Shown here piece by piece: positions 7,408-15,928 of a DNA stretch of 64,000 nt. A model generated the notes under the pieces. The model searched no databases and was not told the DNA's origin. It was given only the letters and a program-made list of their open reading frames with translations. The stretch comes from WJLY01 sp964562405. GTDB taxonomy: Bacteria > Joyebacterota > Joyebacteria > Joyebacterales > Joyebacteraceae. The position numbers were made by a program, and so were the translations under genes. The DNA lies in the NCBI GenBank assembly GCA_964562405.1, contig CAZLTC010000004.1:7375-71374 (forward strand), in the 5' to 3' direction. How positions within the stretch are numbered: position 1 is the stretch's first letter; every line of letters starts with the position of its first letter.

Positions 7408-9813
7408 TTGAGCGCGTCTCCCAGGATCGGCGGACTCAGACTGAACATGGGGGGGCTCAACCTGACCGTCCTCGTCGCGGCGCTCGTCGCGGTCGTGCCC
7501 GGTATCGCCTCCGCGGTGACCACCTCCAACGATGTGGTGGCCGTTCTGGAGTTCGATCCTGCGCAGCTCGGGTTCGACCTGTTCGAAGGCTACGACGTCG
7601 TGACGCTCGAAGGCACGGAGTTCATGAGCGAGTCGACGGAGCCGATGCTCCCCGTGCTGAACGTGCAGCTCCTCCTGCCGCCGGATGCCGTCTGCACGGG
7701 CGTCAGGGCCGTGACCGAAGGTACGGTTGCCATACCCGGCAACTTCCTCATTCTGCCCGCACCCCGGCCAGCCCGATTCTCCTCCGTCGAGGCAGCAGAA
7801 GATCCCCAGCCGAACTCTACGACTTACGATTCGGTGCTGCCATTTCCGCGAGAGGCTGCTCGACTGGCCGGGGTCGGCACTTCCGGCGGGTATCGCGTCG
7901 CAAGCGTCCTGGTAGCTCCCCTCTCATACGTCCCCGCCACCGGCGAGCTGTACCTCCACAGGCGGATCGAGCTCGTCGTCTCCACCGCCCCGGCGAACGA
8001 CGGGCGCACGGCGATGCCCGTGACGGAGTCCTCATCACGCGCGATCGAGCGTTCCGTCATCAACCCCGAGGCGGCGGCGGCCTACTCGAATCTGGCGGTC
8101 CGCTTGGACGACCGCGACGGGTACGACTATCTGATCGTCTGCCCTGAGGCTTTGGCGGCAGAGTTCGCCAGGCTGGCCGACTGGAAGACGAGGAAGGGCG
8201 TCAAGGCCAGGATCATCACGCTCGAGGAGATCTCGACCGAGGCGCTCTACACGGGCGTCGACCAGGCCGAGGCCATCCGCAACTGCATCGTGCATGAGGC
8301 GTCCGCCTACGGGATCCAGTGGGTGCTGCTGGGTGGTGACACCGACGTCGTGCCCGCGCGAGAGGTCTACGACTTCTTCTATGACGAGGGTATCCCCTGC
8401 GACCTCTACTACGGAGACCTCGACGGCACGTGGAACTACGACGGAGACGACCGCTGGGGCGAGGTGGACGAGGACCACGTCGACATGTACTCGGACGTCT
8501 ACGTTGGACGCGCTCCCGTGACCAGCGCGGCGGGCGCGGCCTCTTTCGTGGACAAGGTCCTCGAGTACGAGGGCGCGGCGTTCACCATGGCGACCGACTA
8601 TCAGACGAAGATGCTCTACGTGGGCGAGGTGCTGTGGGATTCGCCCGACCCCTACACGGACGGCGCCGTGGCCTGCGAGATGATCGACGACGACTACGTG
8701 CCGCCGCGGTTCGATCCAGCCACCAAGCTCTATCAGAGTGACGGAACGCTCGACGCTGCGGCCACGATGTCGGAGCTGGATAAGGGATACGGCATCGTGA
8801 TGCACGAGGGACACGCCAACATCAGTCGCATCGGCGTCGGTCCGGACAACCTCGCCAACGCCGACCTCGATGCTCTCGACAACGGCGTTCGCGGTGGCGT
8901 CTGGTATTCCGTAGGCTGCTGGTCCGCAGCCATCGACAACGATACGTTCGGAGAGCACTGGATCACCAGCCCTAACGGCGGCGGTGTGGCATACGTCGGC
9001 AACTCCAGATACGGGTGGGGATGCCCCGGCTACCCCGGTCAGTGCGTGTCGGATCTCTACAGTCAGCAGTTCTTCAATTCCCTCTTTGTGAAGGACCTCA
9101 TTCACGCCGGCATGGTCCACGCGGACGCGAAGGACCATTACGTCGGCCTCGCGAAGATAGACGACTACATGCGCTACGCGATGTACGAGCTGAATCTCCT
9201 GGGGGATCCGGAGATGCCGATCTGGACCGGCACGCCAGAGCCCCTCGACGTGAACGTTGAAACGGCTCTCGTTGAGTCGAGGTCGGAAGTCGACGTCACC
9301 GTGACGGTTACGAGCGCAGGAGCCCCCGTCGAGCAGGCCCTGGCCTGCCTGACCGGTCGCACGGGAGAGGTCTACGCAACGGCGACCACGGACGCCGCCG
9401 GGAGAGCGACGATGGCCGTGGCCGACGGCCTCGAAGCGGAAGCCGACCTGGTCGTGACCGCGGAGAATGCGATACCGGCGGGCACGGTGGTGGCGCTTGA
9501 AGGCGAGACCGGCATCGACGAGCACGGCACGCAGAGGGTCACCGCGCTCATGCAGAACTACCCGAACCCGTTCAACCCCTCGACGAGTCTGGCATTCGCG
9601 CTCGCCCAGAGGGAGAACGTGTCGATAACCGTATACGACTGCTCAGGCCGTCGCGTGGCCGTCCTCGTTGACGGCGAGCTGGATGCGGGGGCCCATTCGG
9701 TGGCATGGGACGGTCGTGACGGACGTGGGAACGACGTCGCGTCGGGCACCTACTTCGCCCGGATGGACGCCGGAAGTTCGCACTTTGACATGAAGATGAC
9801 ACTTATGAGGTGA
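7408..9813 (+). CDS. Secreted gingipain-like C25 cysteine peptidase with T9SS sorting domain
   Basis: An 801-residue extracellular protease. The signal peptide (about residues 14-35, ending near ASAVT) is followed by a propeptide-like region (about 40-230) and a caspase-like C25 domain (about 235-610). Markers of that domain are YDYLIVCPEAL, the GG(D)TDVVPAREVY strand, HEGHAN with candidate catalytic His469 (or His466), and SVGCWSAAID with Cys504. An Ig-like segment (about 615-705) precedes a C-terminal domain starting at YPNPFNPST and ending in the strand before MKMTLMR, typical of type A T9SS cargo. TTG 7408 is chosen because AGGAAGGAG sits 7 bases upstream; ATG 7447 would also leave a signal peptide. 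Transcription passes an attenuator-like hairpin. Confidence 0.88.
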   Translation: MSASPRIGGLRLNMGGLNLTVLVAALVAVVPGIASAVTTSNDVVAVLEFDPAQLGFDLFEGYDVVTLEGTEFMSESTEPMLPVLNVQLLLPPDAVCTGVRAVTEGTVAIPGNFLILPAPRPARFSSVEAAEDPQPNSTTYDSVLPFPREAARLAGVGTSGGYRVASVLVAPLSYVPATGELYLHRRIELVVSTAPANDGRTAMPVTESSSRAIERSVINPEAAAAYSNLAVRLDDRDGYDYLIVCPEALAAEFARLADWKTRKGVKARIITLEEISTEALYTGVDQAEAIRNCIVHEASAYGIQWVLLGGDTDVVPAREVYDFFYDEGIPCDLYYGDLDGTWNYDGDDRWGEVDEDHVDMYSDVYVGRAPVTSAAGAASFVDKVLEYEGAAFTMATDYQTKMLYVGEVLWDSPDPYTDGAVACEMIDDDYVPPRFDPATKLYQSDGTLDAAATMSELDKGYGIVMHEGHANISRIGVGPDNLANADLDALDNGVRGGVWYSVGCWSAAIDNDTFGEHWITSPNGGGVAYVGNSRYGWGCPGYPGQCVSDLYSQQFFNSLFVKDLIHAGMVHADAKDHYVGLAKIDDYMRYAMYELNLLGDPEMPIWTGTPEPLDVNVETALVESRSEVDVTVTVTSAGAPVEQALACLTGRTGEVYATATTDAAGRATMAVADGLEAEADLVVTAENAIPAGTVVALEGETGIDEHGTQRVTALMQNYPNPFNPSTSLAFALAQRENVSITVYDCSGRRVAVLVDGELDAGAHSVAWDGRDGRGNDVASGTYFARMDAGSSHFDMKMTLMR

Positions 9814-10239
9814 GCCGTCAGGGAGCTGCCTACGTCGCGCAGGCGATTCCCTGGTGTCGGTCCATCGAAGCCGCAGCACATTACGTGCTCCGACAAGTGG
9901 ACTCTCTCTCTGTCGCAGCGTACCGGGGCACGCCGGATCAGCCCGGATCGACGACGACTCACAAGCGGTGGCAGGGGTGTGCCCCACACATCGTCTGCAC
10001 GCCCCGCCACCGCCACACGGCCCGCCCGGGTAGCAATGCGGGCCGGTGGGAGCCGCAGCACATCGAACGACCAGCGCGACAGAAGCCGAAGCACATCGGA
10101 GACCCTACACGCGCGGACGCGCGGAGTGCAGCTGGCCGGTCCCCTCGCCGAGTCATTTCCTATAATCGCCTGCAAGCGCGCATGACCTTCGCTTGGGGCC
10201 GGCCGGCTAATCTATCCCTCGACACGAAGAGGAACCGCC
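9814..10239 (+). other. Intergenic region with hairpin and short direct repeats
   Basis: This 426-base stretch shows no convincing gene. It contains a GC-rich hairpin (10018-10025 with 10038-10045) that may end the protease transcript, three imperfect copies of GAAGCCGCAGCACAT starting near 9867, 10049 and 10082, and a TATAAT at 10161-10166 without a matching -35 box, which might serve the next gene. Confidence 0.5.
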
Positions 10240-10995
10240 ATGAAGAGGATCGCTATCGCGGCGTCGGTCGTCCTGGTCTTCGTTCTGGCTCTGCCCGTCG
10301 AGACCCTTGCTCACTCATCGTTGCGGTGGGAGGGGTGGGGAGAGAACGCCACCGCCGGAGGAGCCTCGGAGGGGACTCACGCCTGGATCTCGCGCGGCCT
10401 CTATGAGAGGGGATGCGAGCTGGGTCTGGAGCGCGGCAGGTCTGCGGGAGCGGTCATCGCGGTGATGGCCGCGTGGGAGGTGTGCGAGGTGGCCGCGATG
10501 GACGCACAGGGGGTCTCGGTTCAGGACCTTGCCGCGAACGCCGCCGGCGTTGCGGCGGGACTGACCGGGGTCGGCATGAGATACAGCTACGCGACATACA
10601 GAAGGCCCAAGGCCAGCGAAGAGTGTCCGTGGCTCGGTGTTCCCGTCATCCCTCGCAACGACATGACCTACGCCATCGAACTTGAGCACGACGGCTGGAC
10701 GCTCGGATACAAGTACATGGGCCTGGCCGGCGACTTTGTGGTCGGAACCACGTCAATGCCCGTGCAGGTGGGCGATTGCGGGAAGCAGAGGATCGTTGGT
10801 TACATAGGGCACGAGTGGAAGAACGGGTGGCACTGCGCGGCGGGCTACGACGGTCTCGGTGAGGTGTCAGTAGGCGGTGGATACCGGCTCGTGCTTTGGG
10901 GGCTTGGCATCGACTTGAGCGCGCTCGGAGACGACGACGGACTCGGTTTCGGCGCTTCGTGTTTCGTCGACTACGGCACCGTCTTCGGGCGCTGA
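10240..10995 (+). CDS. Exported protein of unknown function
   Basis: A 251-residue protein with a clear signal peptide (MKRIAIAA start, hydrophobic core, cleavage near ETLAHSS). The region about residues 45-105, with a His, a G-x-ERG repeat, AAWEVCEVA and DLAANAAGV, is faintly reminiscent of YfiM/DUF2279-type periplasmic proteins, but the match is too weak to assign. The second half is rich in Gly and aromatic residues with alternating hydrophobicity (GYKYMGLAG, VGYIGHEWKNGWH), compatible with an outer-membrane or periplasmic beta structure. GAGGAA lies upstream of the ATG. It is monocistronic and ends at a bidirectional terminator. Confidence 0.65.
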   Translation: MKRIAIAASVVLVFVLALPVETLAHSSLRWEGWGENATAGGASEGTHAWISRGLYERGCELGLERGRSAGAVIAVMAAWEVCEVAAMDAQGVSVQDLAANAAGVAAGLTGVGMRYSYATYRRPKASEECPWLGVPVIPRNDMTYAIELEHDGWTLGYKYMGLAGDFVVGTTSMPVQVGDCGKQRIVGYIGHEWKNGWHCAAGYDGLGEVSVGGGYRLVLWGLGIDLSALGDDDGLGFGASCFVDYGTVFGR

Positions 10996-11023
10996 CAGCG
11001 GATTGCGGTGGTGGGGGACCGAA

Positions 11024-11053
11024 GAGCCCGCGGCCTTTGGAGGTCGCGGGCTC
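11024..11053 (+). terminator. Bidirectional hairpin between convergent genes
   Basis: GAGCCCGCGGCC (11024-11035) pairs with GGTCGCGGGCTC (11042-11053), 12 pairs with one G-T and a 6-base loop, placed between the convergent exported protein gene and the metallo-hydrolase gene. The T-run is poor, so efficiency is uncertain. Confidence 0.6.
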
Positions 11054-11082
11054 GCTCTTCGTGGGGCACGGGTACGAACGCC

Positions 11083-11850
11083 CTACAGCACTTCGTCTAT
11101 CCTCTTCTGGAGTGCTTCGATGTGGGAGTCCAGCACTTCAGGCCCGCACACCTCGCCGTGACCCGGGACGACGGTGTCTATCTCGAACTTCTTGAGCTTC
11201 TCGAGACCGAGGACCCACTTCCTCCAATCCTCCAGGCCTCCGAATATCGTGACCGGACCGGCGGTTTCGTTGATCGCGTCGCCCGCGTAGAGCGTTTTCG
11301 TTCTTGGATGGTAGACGACGAGCTCGGACCGCGCGTGCCCGGGGCAGTGGATCATCATGACCTCTTCACCGTTGACCGCGAGCGACATCTCCTCGCCCAC
11401 GTGCCTGTGAGGAGCGACCGGGTGAACGTTGCCGACGTGTGTCCTGTACATGTTCGAGTCTATCTGGAGGAACGCCTCCAGCATGCTCTGATAGTCGGCG
11501 GCGCCGAGGTGTTTGCGCGTCTCGGCCATGCAGGATGAGAACGACTTGTGCGCGTAGATCAGCGCGTGACGGTCGTCGAAATAGCTCGCCGCGAAGCAGT
11601 GGTCGAGGTGATGATGGGTGAGTATGACGTACGCCATTTCCCTGCCCTGGGCTCGCGACTGAGCAAGATCCCAGAGGTAGGTCGCCTGGGCCTGCGTCTG
11701 TCCGGTGTTGATGAAGACGATGGTCTTGGCTGTCGTGACAATGCCGACGTTCGCCGCGTGAACGCCCTCGATGGTCTCCATTCCGAGAACGGCGTAGGTG
11801 CCGTTCCCGAAGTCTACGGTGCGCGGGGATCCGAGGCCAGGTCGGTCCAT
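11083..11850 (-). CDS. Metallo-beta-lactamase-fold hydrolase
   Basis: A 255-residue protein with the binuclear zinc motif THHHLDH near residue 80, a downstream His in HCPGHARSE, an Asp in YAGDAINE and the final His of VPGHGEV, which together form the complete MBL metal site. Members of this group hydrolyse thioesters, lactones or similar compounds; no narrower assignment is possible. No signal peptide is seen. ATG 11850 is chosen because GGGGG lies about 9 bases upstream, whereas a GTG at 11859 abuts that site. It is downstream of thrS on the same strand and may be cotranscribed with it unless the weak hairpin between them terminates. Confidence 0.85.
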   Translation of the reverse strand: MDRPGLGSPRTVDFGNGTYAVLGMETIEGVHAANVGIVTTAKTIVFINTGQTQAQATYLWDLAQSRAQGREMAYVILTHHHLDHCFAASYFDDRHALIYAHKSFSSCMAETRKHLGAADYQSMLEAFLQIDSNMYRTHVGNVHPVAPHRHVGEEMSLAVNGEEVMMIHCPGHARSELVVYHPRTKTLYAGDAINETAGPVTIFGGLEDWRKWVLGLEKLKKFEIDTVVPGHGEVCGPEVLDSHIEALQKRIDEVL

Positions 11851-11896
11851 GTTCGTCACCCCCTGGTGTGCGGAAGCTTGCGTCGCGGGGCCGACG

Positions 11897-11923
11897 CCGG
11901 CCGCCTCGGAGAAGGGCGGCCGG
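11897..11923 (-). terminator. GC hairpin downstream of thrS
   Basis: CCGGCCGCC (11897-11905) pairs with GGCGGCCGG (11915-11923), just after the thrS stop codon on the minus strand. No T-run follows, so termination is likely partial. Confidence 0.4.
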
Positions 11924-11944
11924 GGTGGCCCTGATGCCCGCGGC

Positions 11945-13816
11945 TCAACCCACGAAGATGGGACGCTCGGAGAGCTTCGCGGGGACGTTGATCGGCAGGA
12001 ACGGTCTTCCCTTGACTTCAGATTCGATCCTCGACAGGAGCGCTTCGAGCGTCAGCGAACTCTGCTCGCCGCCGTGCACACGGAGCGAAAGCTCTCCGCC
12101 CTCCATCTCGCGGTCTCCCACGACGAGGATGTACGGGGTCCATCTGCGCTCGGCCTCGCGGATCTTCTTGCCGACGCTCATGTCGCGGTCGTCCATGTCG
12201 GCGCGGAACGGCACCTTTGAAAGCAGCTCCGCGCTGAACGCGCGATGGCGGTCCGCGACGGGAATGATGCGGACCTGGGTCGGAGCCAGCCACAGCGGGA
12301 ATGAGGGCGTCTCTCCTCTCTTCATCCTTATCGCCTGCTGCTCCAGTATCGACGAGAAGACCCTCTCTATCGAGCCGGATATCGACGTGTGCATGAGTAT
12401 CGGGTATTTCGGCTGCCCATCGTCATCGACATACGTGATGTCGAACCGCTCGGTGTTCTCCACGTCGATCTGGACCGTCGAGAGGCACGAGGCCTTCGAT
12501 TGCGCGTCCAGGAAGTTGAACTCGAGCTTGGCCACGAAGTAGAAGAACCTCTCGTCCCATATCTCGAGAAGCACCGGCCGGCCCGCCCGACGCACGATCT
12601 CACCGGCGAAGTCCGGGTCCTCGTCGAGGAACTCGCGAACGAACCTCACCGCGATCTCATACTCGAGCCCGAAGTCGCGCATGCAGGCCATCGAGAGGTC
12701 CATCTGGCGAAGGAACTCTTCCCTCGCGGCCTTCCGGTCTCGAGCCAGAGTGTGAAGGTCGGGCATCGTGAACGTGCGCAGCCTGCGCAGCCCGGCCAGC
12801 TCTCCCGACTGCTCTCGACGGAACGAATAGTGGCTTATCTCGAAGAGCCGAACAGGCAGCATTCGGTACGACAGCTGCATGTCGTGCTGCATCAGGTACT
12901 GGCCGAAACACGCCGCGAAGCGGAGGAAGTACTCCTTCTTGTCCGACAGCAGCACGTACTGCCGCGCCGGAAAGCGGTTCAGATAGCTCATGAGGTTCGG
13001 GTGCTGGTAGTCGTACATTATCGGCGTCTCGACCCTCATCCCGCCGTACGCCGTCAGGAGTTCCGACACCCGGTCCTCCGACAACCGTTTGATCAGTTCG
13101 CCGTTAGGATACCATCGGAAGTTCCCGGGGTCCGATGCGGGCTCATAATCGACAAGCTCCAGTCTCCGCATGATCTCGATGTGCGCGGGAGGCTCCGACG
13201 AGACTCTCGTTCCCTCGATCTCGTAGTCGTACATCTTCTTGAAGGAGGGGTGCGGGGCGAAATCGAACTCGCCTGCCGGGATGTCGTCTCCGTCGGGGGT
13301 CCGAACCCTCCAGTCGGACCTCAGGGTCTTCTCGGACTTGATGGCGGCCGACGTCGGCGCGCCCTCGGCGGCGGCTCCCTCGCCCGGCAGGATCGTCTTG
13401 GCAAGCTCGGAGAGCGGGTGTCCCTTGCACTCGATGCTGAAGCCCTTGTAGAACCCGAAGGGCGCCTCGTGGATGTTGAGGCCCTTCTCACCAGCAAGCG
13501 CGTCCCTCACAGCGGCCAGCACCTTCGTGGCGACCCTCGGCGAGGAGAGGTCGCTAGAGAGGTGGGCGTACGGATAGAGCATCACGTCCGATGTCTCCAC
13601 CTGCCTGGCCTGTTCGCGGATCGTCGCGGCCGCCTGCGAGGCTACCGACTCCACGTCCTTCTCGTCGATCTTCTCAGAGCACAGGAATGCCACCAGCGAT
13701 TCGCCCAGTTCGCCCTGTCGCTGGCTCTCGTCGATCTCCGCGAGGCTGGAGACGGCCGAGGTCTTCTCGGTCACGTGATATGAGAAACTGCTCGCATGTA
13801 TCAGGAGTATGCGCAT
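11945..13816 (-). CDS. thrS: Threonyl-tRNA synthetase, archaeal type
   Basis: Charges tRNA-Thr. The 623-residue protein begins MRILLIHASSFSYHV, the start of the archaeal D-aminoacyl-tRNA-deacylase-like editing domain (about residues 1-140), instead of the bacterial TGS plus N2 editing domains. The class II core (about 235-520) shows the zinc ligands Cys in RFAACFGQ, His in MPDLHTL and His in LMHTSISGS, motif 2 around FEISHYSFRREQSGE, and a C-terminal anticodon-binding domain (about 525-623). The start chosen aligns with archaeal proteins; an ATG 57 bases upstream would add a basic unstructured tail. A TTGAGC-N17-TACAAT promoter lies about 80 bases upstream. Presence in a bacterium suggests ancient transfer. 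Confidence 0.92.
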   Translation of the reverse strand: MRILLIHASSFSYHVTEKTSAVSSLAEIDESQRQGELGESLVAFLCSEKIDEKDVESVASQAAATIREQARQVETSDVMLYPYAHLSSDLSSPRVATKVLAAVRDALAGEKGLNIHEAPFGFYKGFSIECKGHPLSELAKTILPGEGAAAEGAPTSAAIKSEKTLRSDWRVRTPDGDDIPAGEFDFAPHPSFKKMYDYEIEGTRVSSEPPAHIEIMRRLELVDYEPASDPGNFRWYPNGELIKRLSEDRVSELLTAYGGMRVETPIMYDYQHPNLMSYLNRFPARQYVLLSDKKEYFLRFAACFGQYLMQHDMQLSYRMLPVRLFEISHYSFRREQSGELAGLRRLRTFTMPDLHTLARDRKAAREEFLRQMDLSMACMRDFGLEYEIAVRFVREFLDEDPDFAGEIVRRAGRPVLLEIWDERFFYFVAKLEFNFLDAQSKASCLSTVQIDVENTERFDITYVDDDGQPKYPILMHTSISGSIERVFSSILEQQAIRMKRGETPSFPLWLAPTQVRIIPVADRHRAFSAELLSKVPFRADMDDRDMSVGKKIREAERRWTPYILVVGDREMEGGELSLRVHGGEQSSLTLEALLSRIESEVKGRPFLPINVPAKLSERPIFVG

Positions 13817-13896
13817 CTTAGGCTTCTTTCGTCTTCCGGGATGTGTCGTCCGGTCGGTGGTCGGCCGCGGCACGGGGACGCCCGCGGTGGAAGGTC

Positions 13897-13925
13897 ATTG
13901 TATCACGGATTCCTGAGTCGCTCAA
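13897..13925 (-). promoter_or_regulatory. Promoter of thrS
   Basis: On the minus strand, TTGAGC (complement of 13920-13925), 17-base spacer, and TACAAT (complement of 13897-13902) preceded by the extended -10 TGA. It overlaps the 3' end of the upstream ECF gene and predicts a leader of about 75 bases before thrS. Confidence 0.65.
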
Positions 13926-14511
13926 TCGCCCGGATGATGGCTGGTATGAGCACGAGCTGCGCCGCGGCTCCTATCCACCCGGCTCCCAGCGCCGCGAGTG
14001 CGACAGCAGGTGTGCGGGCCTGTATGCCTATGACGGGCGCCATCCACACAACGACAGCGAGCCAGACGGCTCTGCCCGCGACCATTGCACAGAGGAGCGA
14101 CAGCACGATGCCGGCGGTCGAGGGCCGCGCGCGGGTCGAGAAGCCGGACCTGAGCCTCGCGCGGGTGAGCGCCGATTCTATCGAAGGCCTGAGGAGCCCC
14201 GAGACCACACCGTAGGTCGCCAGCTCGAAGACCATCGGTACCATGTAGAAGACCGGCGGCCGGCCGGTGATGAGGGCGCTCAGCAGCGGCGAGCCGACCC
14301 CGACTATCAGGCCGGCCAGCGGGCCGAGCACCAGTCCCGCCACGAAGGTCGGCAGGTGCATGGGCAGGAAGATGCGTCCCCCCAGGGGAAAGCCGTGGAA
14401 GACGAGCGGCAGAGCTACGCCCATCGCCAGCAGAAGCGCGGTGCCGGTCATTGCGGTTGTGGAAAACCCTCGTCGGCTCATACTGTCCTCGGGCCTACCT
14501 GCGTCTGACAT
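13903..14511 (-). CDS. ECF transporter S component (membrane substrate-binding subunit)
   Basis: A 202-residue membrane protein with about six hydrophobic segments and the short loops typical of S components of energy-coupling-factor vitamin importers; MHLPTFVAGLVLGPLAGLIVG resembles the conserved helix of this fold. S components bind a vitamin or metal-cofactor precursor and recruit a shared EcfT/EcfA1A2 engine, which is not in this window. The ligand cannot be read from sequence. It overlaps the FmdE-like gene upstream by 17 bases, so the two are cotranscribed. An internal ATG at 14481 is an alternative start. Confidence 0.75.
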   Translation of the reverse strand: MSDAGRPEDSMSRRGFSTTAMTGTALLLAMGVALPLVFHGFPLGGRIFLPMHLPTFVAGLVLGPLAGLIVGVGSPLLSALITGRPPVFYMVPMVFELATYGVVSGLLRPSIESALTRARLRSGFSTRARPSTAGIVLSLLCAMVAGRAVWLAVVVWMAPVIGIQARTPAVALAALGAGWIGAAAQLVLIPAIIRAIERLRNP

Positions 14512-14926
14512 CGAGGAGACTCTCCTCCGGCATCTTCCAGATGTCCATGGCGAAGCTCTCCTGGTTCTCCTCGGTGCACTCGTTCTCGATGCTGTCGAAC
14601 ACCGCGCTCCTGAGCGTCAGCACGAGTGCCCGCCCATCCTTCGCGGTCGCCTCCACCGACATGGTCCGCTCTTCCGAGACCTCGAGCCCACCGTTGCCAG
14701 TCGTGCACGGGGTGGCAGTTTGCAGGCCGTCGGCCAGGCACGAGTAGGGCGGCCGCCTGCCGGTCCTGGCGATCATGCGGTAGGTAAAGGGCTCGTTGCC
14801 AAGCTCCCTGGTGACCACGTGGCCCATCCGGACGCCGACGACCAGGTAGGGCCCGAGATGCGTGTGAAACTCGGCGGCCCTTCTCAGTTCCTCCGGGATC
14901 TTCGTCCCGGGCGCTGTGTGCGGCAT
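14495..14926 (-). CDS. FmdE-family protein (formylmethanofuran dehydrogenase subunit E-like)
   Basis: A 143-residue stand-alone FmdE domain. Signatures are the H-x-HLGPYLVVGVRMG segment near residue 20 and CLADGLQTATPCTTGNG near residue 62, with a later Cys in ENECTEEN. The C-terminal zinc ribbon found in many relatives is absent. In archaea FmdE accompanies tungsten or molybdenum formylmethanofuran dehydrogenase; stand-alone bacterial members are linked to molybdopterin enzymes or metal handling, but their activity is not settled. Cotranscription with an ECF S component suggests a cofactor or metal connection (inference). Confidence 0.8.
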   Translation of the reverse strand: MPHTAPGTKIPEELRRAAEFHTHLGPYLVVGVRMGHVVTRELGNEPFTYRMIARTGRRPPYSCLADGLQTATPCTTGNGGLEVSEERTMSVEATAKDGRALVLTLRSAVFDSIENECTEENQESFAMDIWKMPEESLLDVRRR

Positions 14927-15020
14927 CGCTGCGGCTACCTCCGTCTGGCGCGGCCGGCCTTGTCAGAGCCGTCCCCGTCCGGGCGCGTCGAAGGGGTGAT
15001 GTACGTGTCGTTCCCTGCGG

Positions 15021-15050
15021 AGTATACATGAGCGGAGGCCGCACCGCCAA
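15021..15050 (-). promoter_or_regulatory. Probable promoter of the FmdE-ECF operon
   Basis: On the minus strand TTGGCG (complement of 15045-15050), 18-base spacer, TATACT (complement of 15021-15026). Predicted leader of about 85 bases. Confidence 0.5.
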
Positions 15051-15075
15051 GCGCGGCGGGAGACTCCCCAAGAGC

Positions 15076-15103
15076 GCGGGGGCGGCCTCTCGGCCGCCCC
15101 CGC
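15076..15103 (-). terminator. Terminator hairpin of the secreted protein gene 15129-15797
   Basis: A perfect 12-base-pair stem, GCGGGGGCGGCC (15076-15087) with GGCCGCCCCCGC (15092-15103), and a 4-base loop, placed about 25 bases after the stop codon on the minus strand. The T-run is short. Confidence 0.6.
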
Positions 15104-15128
15104 ATTCGCGTTCCGCCGCAGCGCGCGT

Positions 15129-15797
15129 CTACCTGTACAGCGCCTTGATCGTGCTCCAGCTCATGTCGCCCACCGGGTTGAACGGATCCGCCTCCGGAAG
15201 CTGGATCCACCCCTCCCAGCTGGTGCAGTCCCACACGAGGTCGGTGTTCTGCCCGTCCGACGATATGTCGAGCCGGAACAGGTGCCCCGCCATGTCCATC
15301 TCGGGGACGTCACCGAGCACGAAGAAGTGGCAGGAGGGTGGCCAGGGATCGGCGATGATCTCCGCGTAGTCGGCGCAGAGGAACTCAGGGTTTCCGCCCA
15401 AGGCGTCAACCCTGTAGAGCTCCACCGTGACGAAGGCGACTTCCTGTATGGTCTGCCGGAAGCAGAGCATCCCCGTGACGGTGCCTGCCACCTGGGTCGC
15501 ATAGAGGTACCCGAGGTCGAGGTACGCACTCAGGGCGTCCTCTCCCTGACCTACTCTCGCGAACGAGTTCTCCGACTCGACCTGACCGCAGTCGGGGTCG
15601 TATCCGGGGTCCTCGGGAAGGACGACCTCACCCTCCGGGGACACGAGCCCGCCGCTCCACTGGTCGTCCCAGATGCCGTTGGGAGCCGCGACCGGGCTGT
15701 CCCGGATGTACCAGAGCACCACGGGGTTGGCGGAGACCGCGTCTGCACACAGAACCGCGCAGAGCACGGAGCATGCAAAGATAGCAAGTGCTCGCAC
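15129..15797 (-). CDS. Secreted protein of unknown function with SWxxIKxxYR tail
   Basis: A 222-residue exported protein. GTG 15797 follows GGGAGG by 4 bases and opens directly into a signal peptide (hydrophobic core, cleavage near AVSANP); an ATG at 15812 lacks such a site. The mature part is acidic and Cys-containing, begins VVLWYIRDSP and has mixed strands, with no catalytic motif that I recognise. It ends in GDMSWSTIKALYR, the tail shared with the proteins at 6352 and 53950. It is monocistronic, with its own promoter and terminator, and divergent from hypF. A cell-surface location is inferred from the tail, not shown. Confidence 0.72.
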   Translation of the reverse strand: MRALAIFACSVLCAVLCADAVSANPVVLWYIRDSPVAAPNGIWDDQWSGGLVSPEGEVVLPEDPGYDPDCGQVESENSFARVGQGEDALSAYLDLGYLYATQVAGTVTGMLCFRQTIQEVAFVTVELYRVDALGGNPEFLCADYAEIIADPWPPSCHFFVLGDVPEMDMAGHLFRLDISSDGQNTDLVWDCTSWEGWIQLPEADPFNPVGDMSWSTIKALYR

Positions 15798-15928
15798 CGG
15801 ACCTCCCTTCATCTGTTGCCGGACGGTGGTCTCTTCCGAGGCGGTGCCGGCATCGCCAGGGTGAACAGCAGCAGGAATACGGAGGAACGCATGTTCCGCT
15901 TCCTGCATGGTACACACATTCTCATGCA

